From Cryptomeria japonica (Eukaryota > Streptophyta > Pinopsida > Cupressales > Cupressaceae): 64,000 nt of DNA. The notes under the pieces were generated by a model that searched no databases, had not been told where the DNA came from, and worked only from the letters and a program-made list of their open reading frames with translations. Location of the stretch: the NCBI RefSeq assembly GCF_030272615.1, contig NC_081405.1, positions 21,430,047 to 21,494,046 of the forward strand, written 5' to 3'. This document shows, piece by piece, positions 11,758 through 22,990 of this stretch; position 1 is the stretch's first letter; every line of letters begins with the position of its first letter. Position numbers and translations under genes: made by a program.

Positions 11758-14700
11758 TCATGCAGTCGGCTCAGTTCCGATGTGGTCGCTCGGGTTGGTG
11801 TCTTGGACAGACACCATCACCTCCTTGGCCATGCTCCACTCTTGATGCACTTTAGAAAACTCCTGGATTATAGTTACGTGCAGCAAATTGATATGAATAA
11901 TTCTCTGCTTCCAGAGCTCCTTTTTTCTCTTTACCAATTGCACTTTATCTTTGTGTGAATCTAGATGATCAAGACAAACGGTGAGCATCAATTCTACCTT
12001 AGAGATCCTCGTAAAGTCTTCCATGGACAAGGATTTCTCCATCTTGATCTGTCTGATGTGGCTACCAAACTGGTTAATCATCTTCGTGGTGTCTTCTAGA
12101 GTTTCACTGTCCTCCTTAAGTAATTGAACATCCACGCAGTGTAAGTCCTTCTGCATGGTTGCCCTCAAAGATGTTAATTTGCCATGCAGACTAGCTAACT
12201 CTCTATAACCTTTCTCAATAATCTAATTGTGCCACTCAATACTCTCCTTGGAAATGAACATCACATCTTCATTTAGTCCTGACACTTGGTTTTCAACAAG
12301 AAAGTTCATTAGCCCATAACGCTGAATATCCCACATCTGCTTCGAAATCACAGCCCATTTAGATGTCTCCTTCTGCCATGAGACCAAGTTAGAGTCCAAG
12401 GATTTGGTGACCTCATTGGCATCCTTGAAAATTTGGACCAAGTCAATTATGTAATTAGTTGCCTGGTGCATGATCGAGGTGAGCCATTCTGAGAAAATCT
12501 CGGTGATCATTCTGTTTCATTGAACTTCATCCAAGAATTTTTGATTGCTAGGTGACTTTGGATTAAATGGGCCTGAATGTTGGGACAATGGCAATGGGCT
12601 ATTCTACAAAGCATGGATATACTGGGCCATCTGCCTTAAACTCTATTTCAACTCAGCCTTGTCCCTCTCATCCTTCCAGGTACGGGAGATAATTCATTTG
12701 GTGGACGTCTCCAAGTGCTTAACATCTATGGCTCTGGTTCCGATTCCCAAATCCATTCGTTCAACAACATAGTCTTCTTCTGAAGCCATAGTAGCATCTT
12801 TGTTAGGCTCAGGTCTAGCAATGTCCACATTCCAATGCTTCATATTTTTATCAAAGTCAATCATTGCCTCTATTTTTAACTTTTTGGGCTTTGTAGTCCT
12901 TCCCAGACATTTACTCACGACGTCCTCCATTGATACTGAAATTAGAACTACATTCCTTTTCCTGGTGATTGAATCACTTAGCCAGTTTGGTACTAGGGTC
13001 AGCTCTTTTGAAGGCATGGATGGAAACTCTGCTGAGGATAGTGGCGTGGAATGGTCTATATGAGACTAGATTTTGAGTGCTCTTGAGTCCTTAAAAATAG
13101 TATCTATGTCAATTGAAACCTTGTTTGCTTTGGAAATAGGGGATGTCATCTTGCTCGGTGTTTCCTCTGGGTCTAAATCCAGAATGAGGTGAGAAGCTAG
13201 TGGTTTGAAACCCTTCTTGGATCTTGATCTGGTAACTCGGCTGGCAATAGGAAACTCAACCCCGATGTCAAGTTTCTCTCCCTTAATCCTTGCCTTTGCT
13301 TTCCCTACATCAGAAACAAAAATGTTAGTCACAATAGAAGTCTTACTTGCAGTACTCCTCTTCCCACTCTTACTTCTTCAACTGGTTGCTCGTGCTGGAT
13401 GAAAATGGCAACTCCTAAGCCAATTTTCCGTCCTTCGAATTACACTGAAAGTGCGTGTCTAAATACTATCCCCCATCTTCTTGTTCCAATCTACTTCCGG
13501 AAGAGGTTCATCATGGACCCATTTCATAAACTTTGGGTCAAGTATATCTTCATCATTGGTAGAGATACTTGAGGTATCCATGGATAATTTCATGTCATGA
13601 ATTTTCCTCAAAGTTAATCTAGACCAACTCCTTCTCCACACTTCAAATTCATCCTGGAAACCCTCCCAATAATCCTCCAACTGAGTTACATGCTGATCAG
13701 GTACCACTTTCTTTACATACTGAGCAATTAAACCCTTACTGTCAAAGTTATCCCTTTTTACAAAGGACTTCAAATGAAACCTTTTAAATTCAAGTTCAAG
13801 GTTCAAGGCATCAGAAACTAGTCTACAACTATAATGGCCTAAATCAATGGGAAAAATTCCGCTTGTATTGGAGTCCTCACCATAGTCTTTTGTGACATAA
13901 GCAAGCTGTCTAGATACTTTGATCAAAATGCAGGAGTGTGAAATGTACCTGGGAGGTTTAAAGGGTTCACCCTTAAATCCCTCGACCCTTAAATAAGTGA
14001 AATGGCTGAACAGTATGAAGAAACTGCCGTATATTTTAACAAGCTCAACTGCCTCCGCAGACATTCTTCTATGCAAATTACCTTGTAGTTCAAAGGTCAT
14101 CCTTCTTGCAAAAACATCATTCCAATGGAGATAATCATCGACATGCTCTCTCAAAGTTAGACTAGGATGATACTCATAAATTCTCATGCCCTGAACCCAT
14201 TTTACAGGATACAACCCAGACCACTCTCTCACACAGGCAAGCATATATAACAGATAGGATGACATATAAAAATTAGGCATTCCAAGATAATTACTCAGAC
14301 CTTCATGTAATCTTTCTGCAATAACAGTTCCCTAGTAAATGAACCAGTTTCTATCTAGAGTAACCTGGATGAAGAAATACATCCAGTCTTCCCAGTAAAA
14401 GGAGTGAGAATTACCCTTCACCTTGCTCAGCAGTATGACCAAATCTCAAATTGCTGGAATTAAATGTTCATGAGTTAAAGGTCTTGGCAGCCTTGAGCCT
14501 ACTTTTTGGAATCTTAAGAGCTAATTTCGTGCAATCACTGTTCTATAATATTGCTTCTTCTCAGAGAAAATCCAGTAAGATTTACCAATGGTCCAGTCTT
14601 CATAGGGTTCCCAATGTGGAATACCCATGGCTGCCATTACCGTCTATCTATCAATAGACAACAAGACTTCACCATCATTTTTCCTTATGCACCTATTGCC

Positions 14701-14952
14701 CTTGTCGTAATGATTCATGCATTCTAAGACTAACTCAGGGTAGGGAGTAGCTATGGGGAAGGCAGCGGCTTCCAGTAATCTGCTCTGAGCCACATCTCTC
14801 ATCATGGGGACTGCGGTTGAATTCTTTACTCTCTCTAGAAAGACCTCTAAATCTAGCTGAACTAGTGTTGTGTCACCCAACTCCAGTGAAGAGCTTACAA
14901 GGGAAGATGAGTTGATCAATTTGGGTAAAACAGGCCTCATATTTTGGTTCAT
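11758..14952 (-). pseudogene. Reading frame of about 1,065 codons inside the E1 5' LTR, unknown protein
   Basis: Fragments at 14952-14644, 14280-13459, 13332-13066, 13017-12694, 12510-12223 and 12168-11758 are all in one frame. The intervals, where I read them, are open apart from stops. The start MNQNMRPVL follows an in-frame TGA. The N-terminal half has aromatic-rich segments (MPNFYMSSYLLYML, HPSLTLREHVDDYLHWNDV). The middle has a basic RVTRSRSKKGF patch, possibly nuclear-targeting, and an acidic DLDPEETPS stretch. The last 230 codons look helical or coiled-coil-like. Stops private to this copy (TAG 14521, TGA 14446, TAG about 14332, TAG 13066) are sense codons in the left LTR, so the ancestral frame was more open. 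Stops after SIDR, MGDSI and SIEWHN are shared. I recognise no family. It does not look like env, gag or pol. Confidence 0.7.
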
Positions 14953-15445
14953 GGTTTTCCCAAATCAATCCCAAGCGAAGAAGGAAAGTGAAAACAAAAA
15001 CAAGCAGCTAAAGAACACCTAGATCTTTTAAAACAAATTGCAGCAATTTAGAAAACATTTGAAAATACCTTCCTTTGCTCTCTATAAACCTCTCTCACTG
15101 CCTATTTTTCCCGCTCCAAAAACTCCTTCTCAAAATCTTCTCAAGAAAATAATAATCCCAATGAGACAACTACTCAGTTTTAAAGCAGAGAAAATATTAC
15201 CCATCATTACTAAAACTGCCTTCATTACTCCTTGTTTGTGTGACCTTACTTTGATATGATTGCGCTGAGGTACGCCTTACCGTTAAGTCACTTCTCTTCT
15301 GACACAACATATCTTCACAGATACTGGCCATAAATGGCAGATTTCAAATTATTAGGGAAATAATATTCTTTCCTTCGGCGGCTGTCTATCATGTTCTAAA
15401 AGTCCGCGTCATCACCACATGGCAAGCCACATGCTTTCCAAGGAA

Positions 15446-15455
15446 CCTATATATA
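15446..15455 (-). promoter_or_regulatory. TATA-like site of the E1 5' LTR
   Basis: The minus strand reads TATATATAGG, about 490 bases upstream of the LTR reading-frame start and about 360 bases after the U3 end. It is a reasonable TATA box for genomic RNA and for the LTR-internal frame. The left LTR has one changed base here. Confidence 0.45.
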
Positions 15456-15503
15456 AAAATTAGAGCCTTGCGAAATCATCACAATATAATATTAACATGA
15501 CAA

Positions 15504-15685
15504 ATCTTGAACCTTGAATCTTGAACCAACAAGGTTCAAGTTTACGGTTCAAAGAATACAAAATGTCGACAAGAACTCACAAAGCTTAAAATTGCGTGGG
15601 AGGAAAGATACTTGAAACAATGCCTGTTGAACTTTGAACCTTGAACGAACAAGGTTCAAGTTCAAGTTCAAGGTTCAAGTTCAAT
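15504..15685. repeat. GGTTCAAG / CTTGAACC repeat clusters in the E1 LTR (right copy)
   Basis: Same paired clusters as in the left LTR (15504-15553 and 15625-15685). They lie within 310 bases of the U3 terminus and just upstream of the TATA-like site. Confidence 0.75.
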
Positions 15686-15819
15686 GTAGTGTAACCTAAC
15701 GAGGACTAAATGAAATGAGCAAAAAAATTTAAGCTAGTTCTCGACCGATGGATTAGACAATCATTACTATAGATAGGGACGCATATGGAATGAAAATTTT
15801 ATATGGGGCCAACAATTAG

Positions 15820-17735
15820 TAAGTTTGAGGCTAAAAGTGATGAAGGCATATTTATTGGTTACTCCACCAAGAGTAAGGCCTACAAATGTTACAACAACCA
15901 GACATAGAGAATAATTGAAAGTGTTGATGTTTGAGTGGCTGAGTATCCTGAAGTTTCAAAAGAAACTAGTAAGGAAAAGAAGGAATATGAACCTTGGATT
16001 CTGATTTTGGAATGAAAATCAGTAAAGCCAAAAGCTGATGAAGTGAATGTTGTAGTACCAATTCAACCAGAACAAGTAGATTTAGAAGAAGAGGATGATA
16101 GTGAAGAAGAAGAACCTGAAGGTTATGATCATGTCATTCCAAGGTATGTGAGACTCAATCATAATCCTGACTAGATTATTGGAGATAAAGATGCTGGAGT
16201 GTTAACCAGAAGAAGAATTAGAGAGAATTCTTGCATGATCTCTACTATTGAGCCTAAAACTGCTAAGGAATCATTTGGAGATGATCACTAGATTAAAGCT
16301 ATGGAGGAGGATCTTGACCAGATTGAGAAGAACAATACATGAACCCTAGTACCCAGACCAGTGAATAAAAATGTGATAGGTACTAAATGGGTATTCAGGA
16401 ACAAACTGAATGAAGATGGAGTAGTAGTTAGAAACAAAGCTAGATTGGTATGCAAAGGTTATGCACACGAACAAGGAGAAGACTATGGTGAGACATTTGC
16501 ACCAGTTGCTAGATTGGAAGGTATTAGGACTCTACTTGCATTTGCAACATATAAGGGATTCAAAGTATATCAGATAGATGTGAAGTCAACATTTCTAAAT
16601 GGAATACTAGAAGAAGAAGTATACATTGAACAACTAGATGGTTATGCTTTGACTGATGCAAAAGATATGGCATGTAAACTGCACAAGGCACTATATGGTT
16701 TAAAGAAAGCACCAAGAGAATGGTATGAAAGGCTACATTCACACCTGATGAAAATAGGTTTTCAGAGAACCAATGAAGACAACAATATATATCTCAAATC
16801 TGAAGGAGATAAGATACTGGTTAGTGAAGTGTTTGTGGATGATATCATATTTGGAGGCAATGATGACATGAGTGATGAATTTGTAAAAGAGATGAAAAGT
16901 GAATTTGAAATGTCTCTAGTAGAAGAGATAAAATTCTTCATAGGTTTGCAAATTCAGTAGATGAAGAATGGTATTTTTATCACATAGTCTAAGTATGTAA
17001 AAGAGGTATAGAAGACATTTGGAATGAGTGACTGTAAACCAGTTGGGACACTAATGGTTATAGGTTGTAAAATGTCTAAGGAAGACGAAGCCACATTTGT
17101 TGATGAAAAAGAGTATAGATCAATGATAGGGAAACTGCATTATGTTGTTCACAGTAGACCGGATATTGCTCATGCAATTGGTTTAGTTGCTAGATTTCAG
17201 AAGAATCCAACAGAGACACACTTGATAGCAACCAAGAGGATATTCAGATATTTGAAAGGTAATATTGACTATGGATTATGGTATCCATATGTAGGTAACT
17301 TTGATTTGAAGGTTTATACAAATGCAGACTGGGCAGGTAATGTTGATGATAGGAAGAGAACAACTGGTGGTGCATTCTTTCTTGGAGGAAAAATTATATT
17401 TTGGAGAAGCAAGAAGCAGAGTTGTATATCACAGTCCATTACTGAAGATGAGTATGTTGCAGCATATATGAATTGTACCTAGGCAATCTAGATGAAACAC
17501 ATTCTGGAAGGATTCAAACTGAAGATCATAGAACCTGTATAGATTTTATGTGACAACACCAGTGCAATAAATATTTCAAAGAACCCAATGTTGCATGCTA
17601 GAACCAAGCATATTGAGCTAAAATATCATTTATTGAGCTAAAATATCTTTACTAAACCTCTTCCTAAGACTACTTTTGAGTATCCTAGAGGTCAACTAGG
17701 GGTTGTGCCCCTACATGAGGTCAATTGAGAAAGAT
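15820..17735 (+). pseudogene. Copia A integrase end, reverse transcriptase and RNase H (broken)
   Basis: One frame runs from the integrase C-terminal region (KFEAKSDEGIF, then the IGYSTKSKAY box) into an acidic linker and RT. RT signatures: NVIGTKWVFRNK, ARLVCKGYAHEQG, YGETFAPVARL, YQIDVKSTFLNG, LYGLKKAPREWYE and catalytic VFVDDIIFGG (usually YVDD). RT 16361-16960 and RNase H 17024-17482 are in frame with each other. RNase H shows VYTNADWAG, DRKRTTGGAFFLGG, SKKQSCISQSITEDEY, and after stops CDNTSAI and HARTKHIE. Stops near 15907, 15932, 16016, 16341, 16958 and 17480 break it. The end carries a short duplication of a TTGAGCTAAAATATC segment near 17620-17650. Confidence 0.9.
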
Positions 17736-18056
17736 GTGGAACACATCAGCACCAGAGCTAATTGAAGAATCTTGTAGCAGGATTGGTGTAAAGTGGATTT
17801 ATTCCATAGGGGGAGCATCAAGTTGCAGATTCATGATGCAAAACAATAAAGTATGACACTGCATGTTTTACTTTCACTTTGACATTATTGTCAAAGGGGG
17901 AGAAGAACTATATGATTGAAAGAGAGATCTATAGCCAGTTGCCAGCTAAAGACATGGAGACTCAGTTGAAGGAGAGTACATCATAAAATGTAAACCAGGA
18001 TTCCTATTCACAATCATAACAATCAAGGGTATTGATACTTGTATTTCCATCAATGC
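17736..18056 (+). other. Copia A 3' untranslated region
   Basis: Non-coding DNA between the RNase H end and the polypurine tract. It contains extra GGGGGAG-type purine runs at about 17810 and 17896, a common feature of copia 3' ends. I see no gene. Confidence 0.55.
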
Positions 18057-18909
18057 TAAAGGGGGAGATTGTTGTCATTTGTATGAAGATTGCATTGATG
18101 AACTATTATGTTGTCATTGATGTCAATTATAACCGGTAATGATGTTGTAATAATGTTGTTTTGCAACCGATAAGCGAGCTTGTGAAGGAAACTGATATTA
18201 CTAGAGAAGAAGTGAGATCAACTAGTAGGGTTTACCTATTGATTTGCCAAACCCTAATTGATGGAGCTTGGTGAATCAGTTGTATTGGTTTATGATCAAA
18301 TGATGAGCGGTAATGATTATGCCACATATGCATGTTGTATGAGAAGAGTTTCAAATGGTTTTTGGCATATAGAGATAACGGTTTTATCTTGGGAATGAGA
18401 AAGTTCATTGCATGTAATGGAAACCATGTGATGAGTTACATACATCGATGAAGTGTTGATCAAGGAGCGGTCGAGGTTGTCTTGAATGATGTGCAATGAA
18501 TTCTATATAATCCAATGGCCATACTTGAACCGATTTATTTGTAATCTCTATGAGATCTTAGGCTTGTGATGTGTTATCGACCTATTGTTTTGCTTATAAG
18601 GTTGATGAGTTTTTTTGTTGTAGTGTTGGCAATTTTGGTTGAATGTAAGAGTGATTGGTTGTTGAACCAAGAGATGTATCTGCAGTATGTGTAAAGGAAT
18701 ATAGGAGCATGAAAAGGATTTGATCAAATAGAGTAGTGCTATTCACCAGATCAACAAACCACTATTGTTCTCTAACAATTACAACAGTCAAATCCCTTAA
18801 CTATGTAAGCTCTAACAAGATTAATGTTATCTAAATCCTCTAACCAAGTGATCCATTAGCTTGGATTTCAAATCCTCTACCGAGGTTACTCCTAATAGGG
18901 TATTGCTTT
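18057..18909 (+). repeat. Copia A polypurine tract and first part of 3' LTR
   Basis: AAAGGGGGAGAT (to 18069) is a typical polypurine tract and is followed at 18070 by TGTTGTCATTTG, the LTR start. The LTR runs to GGTATTGCTTT at 18909, where E2 is inserted. It resumes at 58858 with AAAGGCTTGGCTCC. Confidence 0.8.
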
Positions 18910-20573
18910 TGATGCATGCTAAAAGGGACACGAGGCACAGTTCAAATGTTAATATGTTAGTGACAACCAAAAACGAATACAAATGAACTTAAAAACCTAA
19001 ACATGCATATCAAGAGAGATAAAAAGCACACAATAAGAAGCATACACATATGAAAGAGGAAAAGAAACCCCCCCAAGATGCTCCCCAAAATGCTCATAGA
19101 TGTTCCTCCCTTTTTCCTCTCCTCTCCAAGTCCCACATGAGTGTAGCTCTCAGCTTTTAGCATTGTCTATGGATGTCTTATGAAGATTCAAGATGGTTTA
19201 TGAAAATGAGAACAAATGCCTATGCAAGTATAAATAAGTTACTATGATAAAGCGCCTAATTAGTCTATGTAAATTTTAGCAAAATAACAATGCAAATGCT
19301 TCTAAATGCTCTCTTAAAAATGACTATAAGTTTGATGCACAAGGATTTATGATCTTTGAAAATGAAGAATGAGAGCTCTATTTTTAGGGAAAATAGGGCA
19401 ATGGATGGTCAAGATTGAGTAATCTTAACAAGGGCCAGGATTGATGGGTTTATGATCCATGTAACGACTTTCAACCCAATCCCATGATGACAAATGTCAA
19501 TATGAAATGTCTTGAGAGGAGAGAGAAGAAGAATTAAATACTTGAGATGACATGAAGGTTACCTTGGGAGGGTTTGGTTAGGCTTGAGTTAGTGAATAAA
19601 TCTTTTATCCAATGAATAATGCCTTTATCCAATGGATAAACTCTTGGCAAGAGTTAATGGAGATAACCATGGTCAAAGCAATAAATACTTGAAGAGACCC
19701 ATGAGTTAAATGAGGGTTGAGCTAGAGGGAAATCCTCTAACCATGTGGGTGAGTTGAGTTAACCATTAATGGTTATGTAAGAGCCATAAATGGTTTGGAA
19801 GACTTTGAGGGTTAGCTTGTTGAAGGATAAAAAACCTTTAATGCATTTCAAAGACTTTAGAGGCTTTGAGAAGTGACTTCTCTTTGCTTAGGAATGTGAC
19901 AATAATTAGGGAGGGGGATTAGGCTAATTAGAAGGGGATTAGTGAGCAAGTGGATTTGGTGGGTGAGAGAAAATATGATTTTAATTAAAATAAACTTCAT
20001 TTATTTCAACTAAAATTGTGCAACTTGCATTTGTAGGAGAATGCAAGTGGGGGGAAGTTTAGAGATTTAAATAAATATTTATTTATTTATTTATATGAGG
20101 AAAGGTAGTTAATTAAACAAATATGCTTTATTCATTTAATTGATTGTTAGAGTATAGTTTAATAAATTAATTTAAATAAATTAAATAATTTATTTAATTA
20201 ATAGAAGAAGAGGTTTAAGATGAATTAATTAAATATCAATTTAATTAACTATTGATTGATGGTTAAATAATCAAATAAATACTAAATATTCATTCAATTA
20301 AGTGGACAAATTTATGTGTCTACATTTGCCCCTTTTGAGACGGTGCAGTTTATCGCGTCGTTTCAAAGAAAGAAAGATAGGTATAAGAAATATGCCCTAG
20401 AAATGTTAATTTAGTGGGTGGTATGCCCTCTCGAGAGATGGGCCAAAAAATTTCCAAAAAGTTGGGCGATCTCTCAAAAAAGAGAAAGAAGTAGGGGGGA
20501 GGTAGAATAGAAGAAATGAGAAATAATGGTGAAAGAATGGGAGAAGATAGAGTGAATATAGGGAAACGAAAGC
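18910..20573 (-). repeat. E2 3' LTR (left copy) with extended U3
   Basis: Similarity to 57139-58852 starts at TGATGCATGC and runs past the expected LTR end (TGTCTACA at 20324) through a polypurine tract for about 249 bp, ending near AAACGA at 20573. An ordinary LTR of this group would end at 20324, as in E3 and E4. The lower part is rich in AT palindromes (20060-20300). Confidence 0.75.
20325..20340 (-). other. Polypurine tract embedded in the E2 left LTR copy
   Basis: On the minus strand this reads TCTCAAAAGGGGCAAA directly before TGTAGACAC. It is the same tract and junction as in E3 (21439-21455) and E4 (38062-38078). In the right E2 copy it is at 58607-58624. Confidence 0.75.
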
Positions 20574-20635
20574 CTCAAAAGTACATGGGGATCATGGTGC
20601 AAATGTAGTGTTTGTACTTTTGATTGATACTATAC

Positions 20636-21438
20636 TGTTTATGGTGAAAATGGATAACAATAATAATGATATTGAAAGGCTAAATGAATTCAACCACAAA
20701 ACCCTAGCCTAACAACAACAAAGATCCACCATAACATATGAAGATTACCTAAGACAATGCAAATCAAATAAAACCATAAAGATTATACCATCACATGTCC
20801 AATAGGGTTTGGATCTCCATTATTCCTATCTCCATTGATCTTGCTTGATATATTTGCTCTCAGATTTTATGTGCACAAGAGCTCAACGAAGAACAGAATG
20901 TGGTTGCAAGTAGGATCGCCTATGTTCCAAAGCATAGTGTAGTCAAGTAGTCAATGGGGGGCATAGATTGATTAGAATGATTGATTAGGGTTTGATAATG
21001 AAGGAAGTATCTCCTTATATAGAAGACACTATAAGAAATGGAGGGATAAGATTGAGAGGTGTAAAAGGAGGTCAGCTATGATTAGAGGGTAGGTAAAGAA
21101 AATAAGAAAATAATAAGAGGGTAGGTAGTGTATGAATTAAGAGATGAATGACATGTGTCATGGGTAGAAAAGGTTAATGAATTAATTAAATAAATAAAGA
21201 TTTATTTAATTAATAGAAGAAGTGGGATCAATTAAATAAATAAGATATTTATTTAATTTAGGAAAAAGATAATTTAAATAAATAAATGTATTTATTTAAA
21301 TGAGAAATAAGGCTAGAAGAGAATAAATGAATTAATTAAATAAATAAAGATTTATTTAATTAATAGAAGAATTAAGCTTAGATAATTAAATAAATAAAAT
21401 ATTTATTTAATTAGACTGGACAATTTTGGGTGTCTACA
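20636..21438 (-). repeat. E3 3' LTR (left copy, 803 bp)
   Basis: TGTTTATGG to TGTCTACA. It contains five tandem AT-rich palindromes (21178-21415) built from TTAATTAAATAAATAAA-type arms. They lie near the U3 start on the minus strand. The right LTR has the first four and has lost one arm of the fifth. Confidence 0.9.
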
Positions 21439-21590
21439 TTTTGCCCCTCTTTGAGACAATGCAGCTTGTCGCATTGTTTTAAAGAAGATAAGATGAACTG
21501 ATACAGAGTTGCCCCAAGATGGGAATGATATGCCCCCTCGAGAGATTGGATGAAAATGTGTGAAAAGACCATAGACAATCTCTCGATAAG
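21439..21590 (-). promoter_or_regulatory. E3 polypurine tract and adjacent hairpin block
   Basis: The tract on the minus strand is AAAGAGGGGCAAAA. Next to it lie two perfect inverted repeats: ACAATGC (21456-21462) with GCATTGT (21471-21477), and TCGAGAGATTG (21538-21548) with CAATCTCTCGA (21576-21586). Equivalent stems with changed bases are at the same place in E2 and E4. Confidence 0.7.
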
Positions 21591-21711
21591 AAAGAAAGGC
21601 TAGAATGGACTGACCAGATAAAGTGACAAAGTCACGGGATAACGAAGACTAACACATGAGACTAGGGCTAGGGTAGTCTATAAGATAGACCACGAGGGGA
21701 AAAAATCCTCA

Positions 21712-22990
21712 TTGTCATCCACACATCCAAGAGATCAGAGTGCAGAGCGAGATAGAGCAGCAACAGTCAGCAACGATGGCAATGGCTCACAAATTCGATC
21801 GCATTCGCCAATTTTAGAGGCTAGCAGAGGCAGGAGAGCCAGTAAGTACCACAAAACCTCCTTGTACTTTGATGCATTTATTGTTGTCATTAATGCATGC
21901 TAGGTAATGTAATAAATGATCGTTTATGTCAGCAAAGCACGTTTGTGTCTAAAAATGTGAATTTGTGTCTTCTAGGTCAAATCAGCAGTTTTGTGATGAA
22001 CAGACGCTGTCGATTGGATAAGCTGCTGAGAGGATACACTCAAGCAGGTCCTCTAGGGAAAACTAGGATAGCAAATAGGGCTAGGATTGACAATTTTGTT
22101 AATGAACATACGTTGCCAATTAGGAAACTTCTCAAGAGGATTCACTCAAGCAGAGGCCCTAGGATAGGATAGATCAAGGCACTTTGTGATGAACAATGAG
22201 TACCAAGATATAGTACTTGGTGATGAACAGGGAGTACTAAAATATGAGCAGCACTTTGTGATGAACAGTGAGTGCAAATGTGAGCAGCACTTTGTGATGA
22301 ACGGGGAGTGCCAAACACGTAGTACTTTGTGATGAATAGGGAATACCACTAGGATAGAAGCAACACTTTGTGATGAACAGTGAGTGTCACTAGGACTGAG
22401 ATGATTGATTTGTGTGACTACAGGAGTATTTGCCTATGCTGGAGTCATGGGAGAGATTCCCATCAACTCAGAGGTTGCGACCTAAGTTGACAGCCGAGGC
22501 CTGAGCTGCGATTGAGGCTATGGGTCTAAGACATATTCTGTATGTGCCTGAGTTTCGGGTGAACATGAGATTGCTGACTGCACTGGCGGAGAGGTGGCAC
22601 TCTGAGACTTGCACTTTTCATTTGCCGATGGGGGAGATGACAGTCACCCTAGAGGATGTATATAGGATTCTATGGATACCGATCGATGGGGAACTGATTC
22701 CATATGATTGAGACGGAGATAGGGATGCCCTTAGACGAGTGTTCTAGGATCTAGGACTGGAGATGAGGGTGGGACATGTGGCATGGGATACCATGACATG
22801 GACAGGATTAGCACTACCAACAGTGTTGGCAGGAGTTATCAGTGGGTTCCTCTATCTGGATAGGGCGACATGAGGGGTGGCTACAGAGGACACAGGGGCT
22901 AGGAGAGATGATCTTTGGGGCGGGTCCTTCTAGGGCTCAGACTCCATCGAAGCCAACTAGCTCTGAGGGAGGGAATTCATCATAGCCGTA
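21712..22990 (+). pseudogene. Antisense plant-mobile-domain gene remnant in E3
   Basis: On the strand opposite to gag, residues LTALAERWHSETCTFHLP and MTVTLEDVYRILWIPIDGE (about 22520-22711) match the plant mobile domain (PMD) of the MAIN/MAIL family and of several transposons. After PYD a TGA follows, and the sequence is then degraded or internally deleted to about 22975. Upstream, an ATG segment at 21712 ends RGRRAS at a GTAAGT donor (21842). A TGTGACTACAG acceptor lies at 22423, just before the PMD part, so an intron of about 580 bp is likely. E4 has the same arrangement. Function unknown. The coding part is not intact. Confidence 0.65.
22180..22400. repeat. Tandem repeat of CACTTTGTGATGAACAG units
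   Basis: About six degenerate copies of a unit of roughly 35-45 bp, each containing ACTTTGTGATGAACAG followed by a GAGTRCC-like end. It lies inside the proposed intron of the antisense PMD gene of E3. Confidence 0.75.

Larger units (their letters stand above)
23..15814 (-). mobile_element. E1: Ty3/gypsy Tat-type element with 4.76-kb LTRs
   Basis: Two long direct repeats (23-4780 and 11043-15814) bound a gag-protease-RNase H-RT-integrase region read on the minus strand. The LTR starts TGTTGG and the right copy ends CCAACA. The left copy ends CCAAAA, one change. The flanks are GTTAG (18-22) and ATTAG (15815-15819), a 5-bp target duplication with one mismatch. The primer binding site beside the right LTR confirms minus orientation. 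The internal region is only about 6.26 kb, so the LTRs make up about 60% of the element. gag through RT and the RNase H-like remnant keep one frame broken by stops; a frameshift lies before integrase. The element looks inactive. Confidence 0.93.
11043..15814 (-). repeat. E1 5' LTR (right copy)
   Basis: 4772 bp, starting TGTTGG and ending CCAACA. On the minus strand the order is U3 with TTCAAG clusters, a TATA-like site, a short leader, a frame of about 1,065 codons (14952-11758), then about 700 bp to the primer binding site. LTRs this long are rare, and most of this one is occupied by a reading frame. Confidence 0.92.

Noticed and set aside
11043-15814. env-like gene in E1
   Set aside because: The LTR frame has no signal peptide, fusion peptide or clear transmembrane anchor, and it lies inside the LTR instead of between pol and the 3' LTR.
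16560-16742. Minus-strand 60-codon ORF in copia RT
   Set aside because: It is a shadow of the RT coding frame on the plus strand.
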